64,000 nt of DNA, taken from assembly GCF_002865645.1 (NCBI RefSeq), contig NW_020194628.1:434001-498000 (forward strand), read 5' to 3'. Source of the stretch: Hyaloscypha bicolor E (lineage: Eukaryota; Ascomycota; Leotiomycetes; Helotiales; Hyaloscyphaceae). The translations under genes and the position numbers were made by a program. Below are positions 51,156 through 60,210 of this stretch, in pieces. The notes under the pieces are model-generated. The model was not told where the DNA came from and did not search any database. It saw nothing but the letters and a program-made list of their open reading frames with translations. The stretch's first letter is position 1, and each line of letters starts with the position of its first letter.

Positions 51156-51317
51156 TAGAGGGCCAACTGCATACCAACTTTTTGGTGTTTTGATATTACG
51201 TAATAAGCCACACTTCTTTAATTGGCTATTAGTCCTTGTAGAACCCCCTGTCGAACCCCCTGTAAATACCCCTACCACGGACCCACTATTAAATTTAATT
51301 AGGGGGGGGGGGGGGAG
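51156..51317 (+). mobile_element. right-hand end of the mariner element
   Basis: Starts with the continuation of the transposase C-terminus (GPTAYQLFG) and then enters the right TIR (51215-51317, inverted to 27160-27265), ending in a run of 14 G and AG, followed by the TA duplication at 51318-51319. Confidence 0.85.
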
Positions 51318-51637
51318 TAGCGTGAGTGAGGGGAACCGGGGAAGCACCCTTAATGCAGGAGATATTCCGTGGCACGGTAAGCGTGGGGTAAATATTGGCA
51401 TTTAGGGCCTGCGTATAGTGACATCTGCTCTCGAGCCTCGCTTCAACATTTCAACGGATTTCGGAAAATGGGAACTTTACACATATCCTCGTAGTCTTCT
51501 AGGAAACATGCAGGGCATGGTAATAACCCTGCTCATGGGCCTCGGTGAGAATGCACTGTCCGAGTCCACAACCCCTATTTGTATTTCGTCTTTTTTTGCT
51601 CTGTCTAGGAGTCGCTGTGTTAAACAACTACAGCAAG

Positions 51638-53438
51638 ATGAATATCTTCATAAGTGCATTGCTGCAAAGCTTAATCTGGACGACAGCCACGGCTCAAGTC
51701 CATTTGGTGAACGCGACCCAGGCTTCAATTAATACCACCGTGTCGAGCACTTGTCTTGCAGTACTCAACCAGGCCGTGACGTGCGATCCGTCCATCACGT
51801 TATTCCAAGGAAGCAAGCTTTCTGGGATTCCCTTTTTTTCAACGCTACACAGCTGGCAAAACTCTGCACGACAACTTGCTCCATTGCCTTGGCAACATGG
51901 GAACGAAGAATCGCAGGAGCTTGTGGAAGCACGTACTGGCCCTCGCCTCAAGGAACGCAATATCTACCTGCATCTCTGGCCCAAGCTTACGTTGAAGCAT
52001 TTAATTCAACTTGTCTGCAAAATTCGTAAGTTTTTTAAATACTTGACTTTGAACAGTTGGACTGATACATCCAGGGCGGGACAATATTGCAATCTCGTGA
52101 TTGCGACTGCACTTGGTATACATCCTACAAATCAACAGATAGTAGGACCTGTTGGTGAGTTCGAAAGAAGTTCAAACACGAGCGCTGTCTGAATTCCCCA
52201 AGCTTCGACAGCAGGTTGCAATGGCTGTTTCTTGTCCTTTTGACAACACAACTCGAGATGCCAATGGCCTTGTCACGTGCTTCGCACGGGCCACATACAG
52301 ATATATATATAGCTTCTTCCCCGCCTTTAGGGCACCATCATTCATATATATATATATTTACACAAACACACCACTTTCCACTTCCACAGCTTGTCCAGGC
52401 CGTGACAGGCCTCTACAACAGACCTGGCAACTGCATTTTCTTCCTTGACGTCCTCGTGTCACTCTACAGGATGGACTGTTACAAGTCCACCAACAGCGAC
52501 AACATTTGTCATTCAGTAAGTCCTCAACTTCACCTTGGTTCCTTTTCTGACTTGTGTCAAGACCATCCTCTGTTTCCTCAGCCGTTCCTACGTGTGCGGG
52601 AACATCCTACAAAATCTCCAGCTCGGATACTTGCCAAAGTATTTCCATGGCTAAAGGCATAAGTACATATGATCTCCTAAAATCCAACTCGCTATCAGCG
52701 TTTTGTGGAAGTTTTCCTACTTCTGGCACGCTTTGCATACCGAGCCTGTTAGTTTGCAACCCGTATACGGTGAAAGCAAATGATACATGCTCGTCGATTC
52801 AGACTCAATTCAACATCACATATTCTCAGATTACGGCATGGAATCCGGAGCTTGGAACGTCATGTACGAACATCGGAAAATACGTCGGATATGTCATCTG
52901 CGTTTCTAATCCTGGGGGCACTTGGGTGAACCCGAGTAGTGTGACAACTTCGAGTGCACCTACCACCACAGCGTAAGTTCAAAGATCTCGAGACTCACGG
53001 AGACGCTAAACTTCAAAAATAGTCCCTTTTTCAACAACTCATTGACAGCAACGGTAAATCGAAATCCCTTTCCAGCATGGAACTTCATGTTTCATGAAAT
53101 TTTGACCCAAGAGTATCCAAGAGGGTCATAAATTATAAAGCCCGCTTTTACGGTACATTGGCCACTAACACCATTGATAAAGCTTATTTCCAACCCAAAC
53201 CTATGTTGCTCTGAGCAATTTTGTTCCTTACGCCAACGGAACCAGGATGGACTGTGCGCAGTATGTTACAGCTCCAATACTAACAAACTATACGTCAAAC
53301 AGTACAAGTTACGCATGCCAGGATGTGGCGACGCAGTACAATATCTCAGTGTCAGATTTTGTTTCATGGAACCCATCGGTGAACACAACAAGTCCCTATA
53401 CAATGACAAATGGACTCCGGAATAAAATTCTAGTATAA
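51638..53438 (+). pseudogene. secreted multi-LysM protein (LysM effector type), frameshifted
   Basis: The start ATG at 51638 opens a signal peptide (MNIFISALLQSLIWTTATAQ). An N-terminal Cys-containing region follows; its frame changes at a run of seven T (51833-51839) and continues as FFNATQLAKLCTTTCSIALA. Introns of about 55 nt or more follow (the first starts at about 52027). LysM modules are clear downstream: YKISSSDTCQSISMAKGIST with a final CIP (about 52612-52740), YTVKANDTCSSIQTQFNITY with ITAWNPEL (about 52760-52920), and a third (YACQDVATQYNISVSDFVSW, about 53300-53400). The frame closes at 53436-53438. LysM proteins bind chitin oligomers, and secreted ones can shield hyphae or mask chitin from hosts. 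It pairs divergently with the GH18 chitinase. The homopolymer frameshift could be real decay or a sequencing error. Confidence 0.82.
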
Positions 53439-53628
53439 GGCTCAGATAGAACTGAGCCTTTTATAGTATTACTATTATATGTAATTAGAAAGAGTAAAAA
53501 AGACATCACGATTTTATTCCTGCATGTTCGGGCCCCTTAATAGGCTCGAATGAGCTTACGTGATTCTACATATATAATTGATTATATATAAAAGCATGAT
53601 CTGGAATCAAACAAACTTCTAATACTAG
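53439..53628. other. short spacer between convergent LysM and secreted-repeat genes
   Basis: AT-rich 3'-flanking DNA. GGCTCAGATAGAACTGAGCC at 53440-53459 is a possible hairpin just after the LysM stop. Confidence 0.4.
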
Positions 53629-55461
53629 CTAAGCAGCAGCCACGGACCAAAATACGCATGGTTCCCGATTTCCAGGTGTATCAAACGCGTTACTATGATC
53701 AGACGGAAGACCTAATATCTTGGCTAATATCGTATTATCAGACCAGGTAAGTGTTACAGTAACTGGAGCAGTATCACAGGCAGAGAGCAGGTTATACGCA
53801 AAACCATCTCCACCAGCTACTGGATTTTCTCCCATTACTGCAATAGATTCGTCTTCACCGTCCGGGCAGGGCAGCGTATTAAATTCTCCTAAACTAGGGC
53901 ACGGTGCAGCACCCGCCGGAATCGAAATCGCAGCAGCCACGGACCAAAATAAGCATGGTTCCCGATTTCCAGGTGTATCAAACGCGTTGCTATGGTCAGA
54001 CGGAAGACCTAATGTCTTGACGAATATCGTATTATCAGACCAGGTAAGTGTTACAGTAACTGGAGCAGTATCACAGGCAGAGAGCAGGTTATATGCAAAC
54101 CCATCTCCACTAGCTACTGGATTTTCTCCCATTACTGCGACAGATTCGTCTTCACCGTCCGGGCAGGGCAGCGTATTAAAATCTCCTAAACTAGGGCATG
54201 GTACAGCACCCGCCGGAATTATGGTCGAAATCGTTTGGGATGAGCTCATCGTCGAGGTAGGAGCTACCGACGAAGATGTCGATGGAGTAGATGAAGTTGT
54301 CTCTACCTCTACCGGAGAACTGCTGGCAGAGGTGCTAATAGAGGTGCTGATAGAGGTGCTAGTAGAATAGCCGGAAGAGCTGATTGTCGAGCTCCTTCTA
54401 CTGGTATCTGCCGCCGGCCAGGACTCTTCAAGCGCCTCCTGAGCCTCCACCCAAATCCTGTATTTTCTCCAGTTGTTTGGTTCAGTAGCGCTGTATTGAA
54501 TAAGGACTTTCCCGAGAGGTGACCTGGCACTTCTCGCTCCGTCCTTATTCCTTCTGTACTTATATCTTGTAATACCAATACCGGGCATTAGCGCTCTGAG
54601 TTTAACTTCCACTATATTAATTTTACCCGCATATTCGAAAATACTTTGACCATCATCCTGCCTGACGGATACAATAAAGGCTTTAGGCCCATTCAAGGAC
54701 TCAAAGGGTTGTCCAGGGCCGGTGAGCCCGCCAAGGCCCTGTATTCTATCTCCATCTCCCTCGACTAGGGGTATAAGCATCTGATCTCGAAAATCGGCGA
54801 AACTTTGTACCATAAAGGTAGGAATCTCCCACCAATGCGACACCCATACGGCTTCTGTGGATATAACGATAATCGAAGTACACCCAAAAAGGCCAATTAC
54901 GCCAGTAGTAAGATCCTGATCTCGAAAATATTCTAGCCTAGCGGCTGCCCCATGCCCCCCATAATTCAATAATTTGAATGCTTGCCTTGCAGTAGATATC
55001 TCTGTTACGAAAAATCTAGTAACATCGCCGCCGTAATCCTCTGGACCCCTCATTACACGCTTGAACAAAGCAGGTAAAGCTAGCTCTTGGAGAGATCGGG
55101 CTTCTTCGAGTCCACATGATGAGCCGTCGCAATCATTACTTTCACTACAGATGTCTGTTGACGGGATCGGCGGTATCAATGTTGACGCGCTAGTAGTCGT
55201 TGTCGATTTTGTCGTGCTAGGCGGAGGAGGCGGAGGAGGTGGAGGAGGCGGAGGAGGTGGAGGAGGCGGAGGAGGCGGAGGAGGCGGAGGGCGGAGGAGG
55301 GCGGAGGAGCGGAGGAGGCGGAGGAGGAGGCGGAGGAGGTGGTGAATTATGAGGAGGCGGAGGAGGCCGGTAAATGTATTAGTACTTGAAGTTACTGTAC
55401 TGGTGGACGCTATAGTAGTCGAGCGACTTAATGTAATTCCCCCCCAGTAGATAGAAGGCAA
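53629..55461 (-). CDS. Ser/Thr/Pro-rich secreted protein with an uncharacterised central domain and two C-terminal repeats
   Basis: This is an open frame of 610 codons, probably the 3' part of a gene that begins at 57167. In order: Ser/Thr-rich start, a proline tract (about residues 57-83) from GGAGGC repeats, a Ser/Thr linker, then a domain of about 220 residues (FFVTEISTARQAFKLLNYGG, ARLEYFRDQDL, GLFGCTSIIVIS, AVWVSHWWEIPTF). A Ser-rich linker follows, then two 99-residue repeats starting PAGA-PCPSLG and ending FWSVAAA, each with four cysteines. The repeats are almost identical in DNA (period 297 bp), so the duplication is recent. I do not recognise the central domain. A Cys (codon 54880-54882) and a His 15 residues on (codon 54835-54837) flank two predicted strands. 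The mucin-like linkers suggest an O-glycosylated wall or extracellular protein. Confidence 0.7.
   Translation of the reverse strand: MPSIYWGGITLSRSTTIASTSTVTSSTNTFTGLLRLLIIHHLLRLLLRLLRSSALLRPPPPPPPPPPPPPPPPPPPPPPPPSTTKSTTTTSASTLIPPIPSTDICSESNDCDGSSCGLEEARSLQELALPALFKRVMRGPEDYGGDVTRFFVTEISTARQAFKLLNYGGHGAAARLEYFRDQDLTTGVIGLFGCTSIIVISTEAVWVSHWWEIPTFMVQSFADFRDQMLIPLVEGDGDRIQGLGGLTGPGQPFESLNGPKAFIVSVRQDDGQSIFEYAGKINIVEVKLRALMPGIGITRYKYRRNKDGARSARSPLGKVLIQYSATEPNNWRKYRIWVEAQEALEESWPAADTSRRSSTISSSGYSTSTSISTSISTSASSSPVEVETTSSTPSTSSSVAPTSTMSSSQTISTIIPAGAVPCPSLGDFNTLPCPDGEDESVAVMGENPVASGDGFAYNLLSACDTAPVTVTLTWSDNTIFVKTLGLPSDHSNAFDTPGNREPCLFWSVAAAISIPAGAAPCPSLGEFNTLPCPDGEDESIAVMGENPVAGGDGFAYNLLSACDTAPVTVTLTWSDNTILAKILGLPSDHSNAFDTPGNREPCVFWSVAAA
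53633..54226 (-). repeat. coding tandem duplication, 297-bp period
   Basis: 53633-53929 and 53930-54226 are nearly identical, differing at a handful of bases (for example AATATCGTATTATCAGACC is shared exactly). Each encodes one 99-residue, four-cysteine repeat of the secreted protein. Confidence 0.92.
55223..55345. repeat. GGAGGC (poly-proline) repeat tract
   Basis: Plus-strand GGAGGCGGAGGAGGT-type repeats, encoding a proline run on the minus strand. Irregular unit lengths near 55290-55345 (GGAGGGCGGAGGAGC) change the frame, turning PPPP into LLR strings, so the tract is a likely site of frame slippage. Confidence 0.9.
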
Positions 55462-55519
55462 GGGTTATATGAGTTCCGAGAGTTGACGTATTCCCCTGGT
55501 AATTAAAGATGACGATGTA

Positions 55520-56079
55520 TTAGGCGCTAGGTGAATTGGTATAAGATTTATCATCCGATTAAAGTTGACGTAGTTATCCCCTGGTAGGTAAGGATAATGA
55601 TATATAGGCTGGATGACTTGGTGTAAGATTTGTATTATGGGATTGAAGTTGGATGTAGTTCCCCTGGGATAGGTAAAGATGACGATGTATAGGCTGGATG
55701 ACTTGTTATAGATTTATCATGGATTGAAGTTGATGTAGTTCCACCTGGTAGGTAAGGATGACGATATATAGGCTGGAGTGACTTGGTATAGATTTATTAT
55801 GGTGATTCGAGAAGTAGATATACCCGTAGACGTCGATGGTAGTCCGCAAGAACTAGACGATGCTGCTAGAACCATGGCAGGGACACAAAAGGCGTAGTAG
55901 TATAATGCATGGATTGAAGTTGACGTAGTTCCCCTGGTAGCGTAAGGATGACGATGCTGTAGCCTGCGATGACTTGGTGTAGATTTATCATGCGATTGAA
56001 GTTGCATATAGTTTCCCCTGGTAGGTAAGGATAACGATGTATAGGCCTGATGACTTGTTGTAGATTTATCATGGATTGA

Positions 56080-56085
<6 letters not shown>
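55520..56085. repeat. ~80-bp imperfect minisatellite, in frame as 26-residue Ser/Thr/Pro repeats
   Basis: Units start GATTGAAGTTGACGTAGTTC and contain GATGACGATGTATAGGCTGG. The 78-bp form translates on the minus strand as 26-residue repeats of the type TTSTSIHDKSTPSHPAYTSS. Most units have lost or gained one or two bases. One unit is interrupted at 55802-55911 by a copy of the gene's N-terminal coding segment. Confidence 0.85.

Positions 56086-56111
<26 letters not shown>
56086..56111 (+). repeat. 26-base poly-A run
   Basis: Uninterrupted, lying exactly between the ~80-bp minisatellite and the 78-bp minisatellite. Same length as the run at 23598-23623. Confidence 0.85.
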
Positions 56112-56112
56112 T

Positions 56113-56690
56113 AGGAATGGATGGTCCCCTTGATATAGTTGAAGTTAGGTACTATTTAGATGTTGTTCAGTAGGTCGGATATGTAGCAATAGGAATGGAT
56201 GGTCCCCTTGATATAGTTGAAGTTAGGTACTATTTAGATGTGGTTCAGTAGGTCGGATGTGTAGCAGTAGGAATGGATGGTCCCCTTGATGCAGTTGAAG
56301 TTAGGTACTATTTAGATGTGGTTCAGTAGGTCGGATGTGTAGCAGTAGGAATGGATGGTCCCCTTGATGCAGTTGAAGTTAGGTATTATTTAGATATGGT
56401 TCAGTAGGTCGGATATATAGCAGTAGGAATGGATGGTCCCCTTGATGTAGTTGAAGTTAGGTACTATTTAGATATTGTTCAGTAGGTCGGATATGTAGCA
56501 GTAGAAATGGATGGTCCCCTTGATGTAGTTGAAGTTAGGTATTATTTAGATGTGGTTCAGTAGGTCGGATATATAGTAATAGGAATGGATGGTCCCCTTG
56601 ATGCAGTTGAAATTAGGTACTATTTAGATATGGTTCAGTAGATCGGATATGTAGCAGTAGAAATTAATGGTCCCCTTGATGCAGTTGAGG
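56113..56690. repeat. 78-bp minisatellite, about 7.5 copies
   Basis: Units start AGGAATGGATGGTCCCCTTG at 56113, 56191, 56269, 56347, 56425, 56503, 56581 and 56659, all exactly 78 bp apart. 78 bp equals 26 codons, the same period as the neighbouring coding array, but the sequence is unrelated and the minus-strand frames contain one stop per unit, so this array is probably not translated. Confidence 0.97.
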
Positions 56691-56768
56691 AGCCTGAGTA
56701 TATTGGAACGGAAGATGATGACCCCCTTAATGTAATTCAGCGAGCTGATGATATCGCAGGTGGTCATG

Positions 56769-57167
56769 TCATTGAAGTTCATGATTATGTAATGGCGGAG
56801 GAGGCGGAGGAGTATTAAGTGGTGGAGGAGGCGGAGGAGGAGGCGGAGGAGGCGGAGGAGACGATGTATAGGCTGGATGACTTGTTGTAGATTTATTATG
56901 GATTGAAGTTGACGTAGTTCGACTAAGGGTCGATATAGACCAACTAGATGGAGTTGATATACTGTGCGAAACCAAAAGCGCCCTGCTAGTCGAACTGGTC
57001 GCTCTGGTGCTTCGAGAAGTAGATATACCCGTCGACGTCGATTGTCGTCCGCGAGAACTAGAGACGCTAGAACCATGGCAGGGACACAAAAGGCTTAGTA
57101 GTATAATGCAGATAGTTGAAATCGGCAGGAATAGAGAGCGGTCGACGGAAAACTTAAAGAAAAACAT
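56769..57167 (-). CDS. N-terminal signal-peptide and Ser/Thr-rich exon of the secreted repeat protein
   Basis: The ATG at 57167 opens a strong signal peptide (SLFLPISTICIILLSLLCPC) after a short basic start. A Ser/Thr/Arg-rich mucin-like stretch follows (STSTGISTSRSTRATSSTSR), then one 26-residue repeat (TTSTSIHNKSTTSHPAYTSS) and a proline tract. The frame closes at 56769. The same repeat and proline tract appear in the downstream array and at the start of the 53629-55461 frame. I infer one gene of about 3.5 kb whose internal repeats have slipped out of frame, or whose middle is spliced out. No exon junction can be fixed by eye. Confidence 0.6.
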   Translation of the reverse strand: MFFFKFSVDRSLFLPISTICIILLSLLCPCHGSSVSSSRGRQSTSTGISTSRSTRATSSTSRALLVSHSISTPSSWSISTLSRTTSTSIHNKSTTSHPAYTSSPPPPPPPPPPPPPLNTPPPPPPLHNHELQ

Positions 57168-58291
57168 TTGGAGTCTTTACTATGAGTAATAATAAGTTAT
57201 CGACTTTCGAGATACAATAATAATAGATCCAGATTTGGAGACGATATATAGGAAGGTAATATGATTATAAGGAAAAGTGTTCTCAGTTCATAATTGCTGA
57301 AATATATTAATCCGCGGGTAATACCGAGCACCCATGGTTAGGTTTCCTCGTCTAGAATTCTGGTCCTAGTATATAGATACAAGGTAGAGAAAAATAGCCT
57401 TACAGTATTTGATTTCAATCCTAAGAAAAGCTTTTTAACTCTATATTATAATACTCTCTAGTCCCTGCCTAATTTATAGCCGATTCGCTCCCTTTTAATC
57501 TTAACTTTCTTCTTTCTAATTATCCCTTCATCCGGTGAGACATGGTCCTGACGATATCCTTTTACTCTTTCCCACCTTTCTATTATATAGCACTCAGTCT
57601 ACCTTACGATTATCTCAAGTCTCGGCCCTATTACCCTTGCACTACACTCTCTCTTATATAAAAACGAACTTTTTTAACTGTACCGACTTAGTTCGAGTAT
57701 AATAGCCGCCTCGCTTAATTCAGGATATAGTAGCCTAAGGTAAGTTCAAGGGCTGCCCTAAGCCGGCTAATAATATTATATCCCGCAAGAGATTTAACCT
57801 TTCGAACCTTCTCGGTTCATTAACCTTTAATTCCTGTTTATCAAGACCACAATATACCAGGAACGCAAAGACGGGACTCCTGTTATGGATGTTCTGTTGT
57901 TTCGGGACAAAACTCAAAACTTTCGGCGTCTTGTGTTGTCATACGGAACATAATTTATGCAGCGATTCAGTGGGGTCAATGCATCAGAGGCGGGGGTGGG
58001 GGGGGGGGGGGGGGGGGGTTCCCCGCTCAACGTACCTTGAAACCCAATACTGACATATTTCCAAGGTTATTATCTGCCGACTTTACTGCAACAGAGTGTG
58101 GGATTTGACTAACAGATGAGCCGACTATTGACAGCCTGCAACGGCACATCTTACTTGGGCGCTGCATTCTGTTGCCATCTCGTCGCAGGGCTGTATCTGC
58201 ACGCAAGTGAAGGCGATCCAGCAAAAAAGAAAACTGTGAGGACAACTAAACCTATTTCAATTTGCTTCTCGGGACTAATACAGTTGTGAAG
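57168..58291. other. intergenic stretch with poly-G run
   Basis: Moderately AT-rich, with no gene I can support; a 60-codon minus-strand frame at 57735 has no motif. 57998-58018 is a run of 21 G followed by TTCCCC, a likely assembly-difficult site. 58040-58290 may hold decayed upstream coding of the sugar transporter. Confidence 0.5.
57998..58018 (+). repeat. 21-base poly-G run
   Basis: Preceded by GGCGGGGGT, so almost thirty G-rich bases in a row. The length is likely uncertain. Confidence 0.85.
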
Positions 58292-58882
58292 ATGCGGGCT
58301 GTTACAACATCCATGTTCTTTCTGTATTACTTCTTCTACGGAATGAGTTATGCAAAAGTAAGTCAAGACTCCTCAAACTTGGCACTACATCATTGACCAG
58401 ATGCCTCAGGTTCCATGGGTCTACTATTCCGAAGTCAACTCATTGGGGTCGCGTACGCGCGGCGCAGCAGCAGCAACTTCAACGAACTGGATGGGAGGGT
58501 TCATTGTGACGCAGTTCACTACAATCGGTGTCGACACACTTCACTGGAGATTATACTTGAGGAAGTCATTAGTTTTCCGCGAGCTAGAGAAAAGAAAGCA
58601 TTCAAACAGTTTTCGGCATCATCTGCTACTCGTATTTTCCAATCGTCTTTGCTTCTACCCCGAGACATCACGCCGCACTCTGGAAGATATGGACGAGACT
58701 TATATACATAATTCGGGTGTCTTTATCTTTGGGGATAAGCCACTTACAGAGCGGAGCGTCCGCAACTCTTCATCGATGCTGAGTCGAGGAGAGTCGTGGA
58801 GGGGGCTGCTTCTAAAGTTGGAGAGGGGATCTTGGACGTCAAGACTCCCCAGGTAACCAGCCATATTGAGAATACGGTTTGA
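58292..58882 (+). pseudogene. MFS sugar transporter, C-terminal fragment with frameshifts
   Basis: MRAVTTSMFFLYYFFYGMSY (from 58292), an intron (GTAAGT after GCAAAA, ending at 58400), then PWVYYSEVNSLGSRTRGAAA with ATSTNWMGGFIVTQFT give the last transmembrane helices of a major-facilitator sugar porter. FYPETSRRTLEDMDE is the conserved PETKG-like motif at the end of the last helix. Between these, a further intron (acceptor near 58609) lacks a GT donor, one base is missing just before the PETS motif, and another shift occurs near 58757, after which ERPQLFIDAESRR is readable to the TGA at 58880-58882. The N-terminal helices are absent. Family members take up hexoses or disaccharides at the plasma membrane. 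Confidence 0.85.
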
Positions 58883-59480
58883 TAGACTCAGGTAAATTCA
58901 ATCTCAGCATGATGTGGGTCTGGGGGACCTTGAGAATTGGAGATGGTAGTTCTGGGATTGGTAAAAGCGCACCGATAGTTTTATTAGTCGTAACACAGAT
59001 ATGCGAGAGACTGAATTCTTTGTATCTTTGCCCCATGTCAAAACGCTGATTGTCCTATGCATATTCGCACATGGCCATTATACGGCGAACTTTCATCGAT
59101 CTAATGGGAAGGGGCATTCGCTTGTTTCACTCAGAGCACTTGAAGAAATTTAGGCAACCGCTTTATTTATAGTAGAATGCCAAGTAATAATTGTGTTCCA
59201 ATCCAACTATACATCAAATCCCAATTGAATGCAATTGGTTTAGTCGAGGGATGTGGCTGAACTTTTCAAGTGTGTTTATGGGGCATGTTGTCACGTGAGT
59301 GCGTCGTTAATACCCTGTTGATTGATTTTGCCTGGAGGAGAGGTAGTGTCTACTGCGTAGAGGTAGGGCAGGATTTTAGGCGGTAAAGGGCCAAACTGCA
59401 AAACTGCACAATACCAAACCACCAAACCACCAAAACCACTTGAAATTTGACATGCAACTATACTAATAGTAAGCTAAGGC
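58883..59480. other. intergenic, no gene seen
   Basis: Ordinary composition turning AT-rich at the right. A small ACCAAACCACC repeat is visible near 59416-59441. No convincing frame. Confidence 0.5.
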
Positions 59481-59559
59481 CCGTAATTACTATAGCTAGT
59501 ATATAAAACTACATAGTATACTAAAGTAAGATAATTATTATTGCTAGGGGCTGCCCCCA

Positions 59560-60210
59560 GGGAGCTATCTGGGAGCACCCCCCCCTCTTTCCCCCCCAGG
59601 AGGCTCTTTATATATTACAGTAAACTGTCCCCTAGGCCCTAGAGAGCTCTTTACGTATCGCATATAAAGAGCTCCCTAGGGACAGCTCACTGCAGTACGT
59701 AAAGAGCCTCCTGGGGGAGAAAGATATAAAGAGCTCCCTAGAGGGCAGCTCTTGGGAGGGGGGGGCGGGGGCGGGGAGGCAGCTTCGGGGGGGATGCTCC
59801 CAGATAGCTCCTTAAGGGGCAGCTCGCTAGGTACGAGCTAGAGCGCCTTAGGTAACTACAGAGCCTCATATATTCTCTTGAGGCATATCTTAATAAATCT
59901 ATATTATCTTCCTTCCTCTTATACCTTTTCTCTAGGGAATAGCTCGCTATAATATATAAAGAATTCTCTGGAAAATAGCTCCCTGAGAAATAGTATCTGG
60001 GAAATAGCTTCTGGAAGGGCTTAGAGGGGCAGCTCCTTGGAAGGCAGCTTTATACGGGGCAGCTTATTATAATATATAAAGAGCTCTCTAAGAGAGAGAA
60101 AGGGTAGCTTCCTAGAAATAGTATACTATAATATATATAGAGCTCCCCAAGGGGCAGCTTACTATAATATATAAAGAGCTCTCTAGGGGAGAGCTTACTA
60201 TAATACCCGA
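59560..60210. repeat. interspersed modular repeat with AGAGCTCCCTAGGG-type palindromic cores
   Basis: Variants of TATAAAGAGCTCCCTAGGG(G)CAGCTC recur at irregular spacing of about 40-60 bases in both orientations (for example near 59640, 59667, 59730, 59810, 60080, 60140 and 60175). TATAATATATAAAGAGCTC is the most frequent linker. GC-rich islands with C- and G-runs sit among AT-rich linkers. No coding potential is visible. Confidence 0.75.

Larger units (their letters stand above)
27160..51317 (+). mobile_element. Tc1/mariner-type transposon split by a 22.7-kb insertion
   Basis: The inverted termini are 27160-27265 and 51215-51317. Both read CTCCCC(n)TAA from outside in, then share GTGGGTCCGTGGTAGGGGTA and CTAATAGCCAATTAAA. 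They are flanked by TA. The transposase gene runs from 27324 on the left to 28484. Its C-terminal end (GPTAYQLFG) resumes at about 51156 on the right, before the right TIR. Without the inserted DNA the element would be about 1.5 kb, normal for this family. The terminal C/G runs differ in length (10 against 14). Composition is ordinary; this element largely escaped RIP. Confidence 0.88.

Noticed and set aside
27160..51317. Possible Starship giant element
   Set aside because: Inverted ends and TA duplications belong to a Tc1/mariner transposon, and no tyrosine-recombinase captain gene is seen at an edge. The size comes from nested insertions.
53720..54370. Plus-strand frame of 216 codons
   Set aside because: Shadow of the duplicated Cys-rich repeats, whose minus-strand frame is much longer and has the ordered domains.
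55061..55345. Plus-strand poly-glycine frame
   Set aside because: Antisense of the proline tract of the secreted protein; open only because of the GGAGGC repeat.
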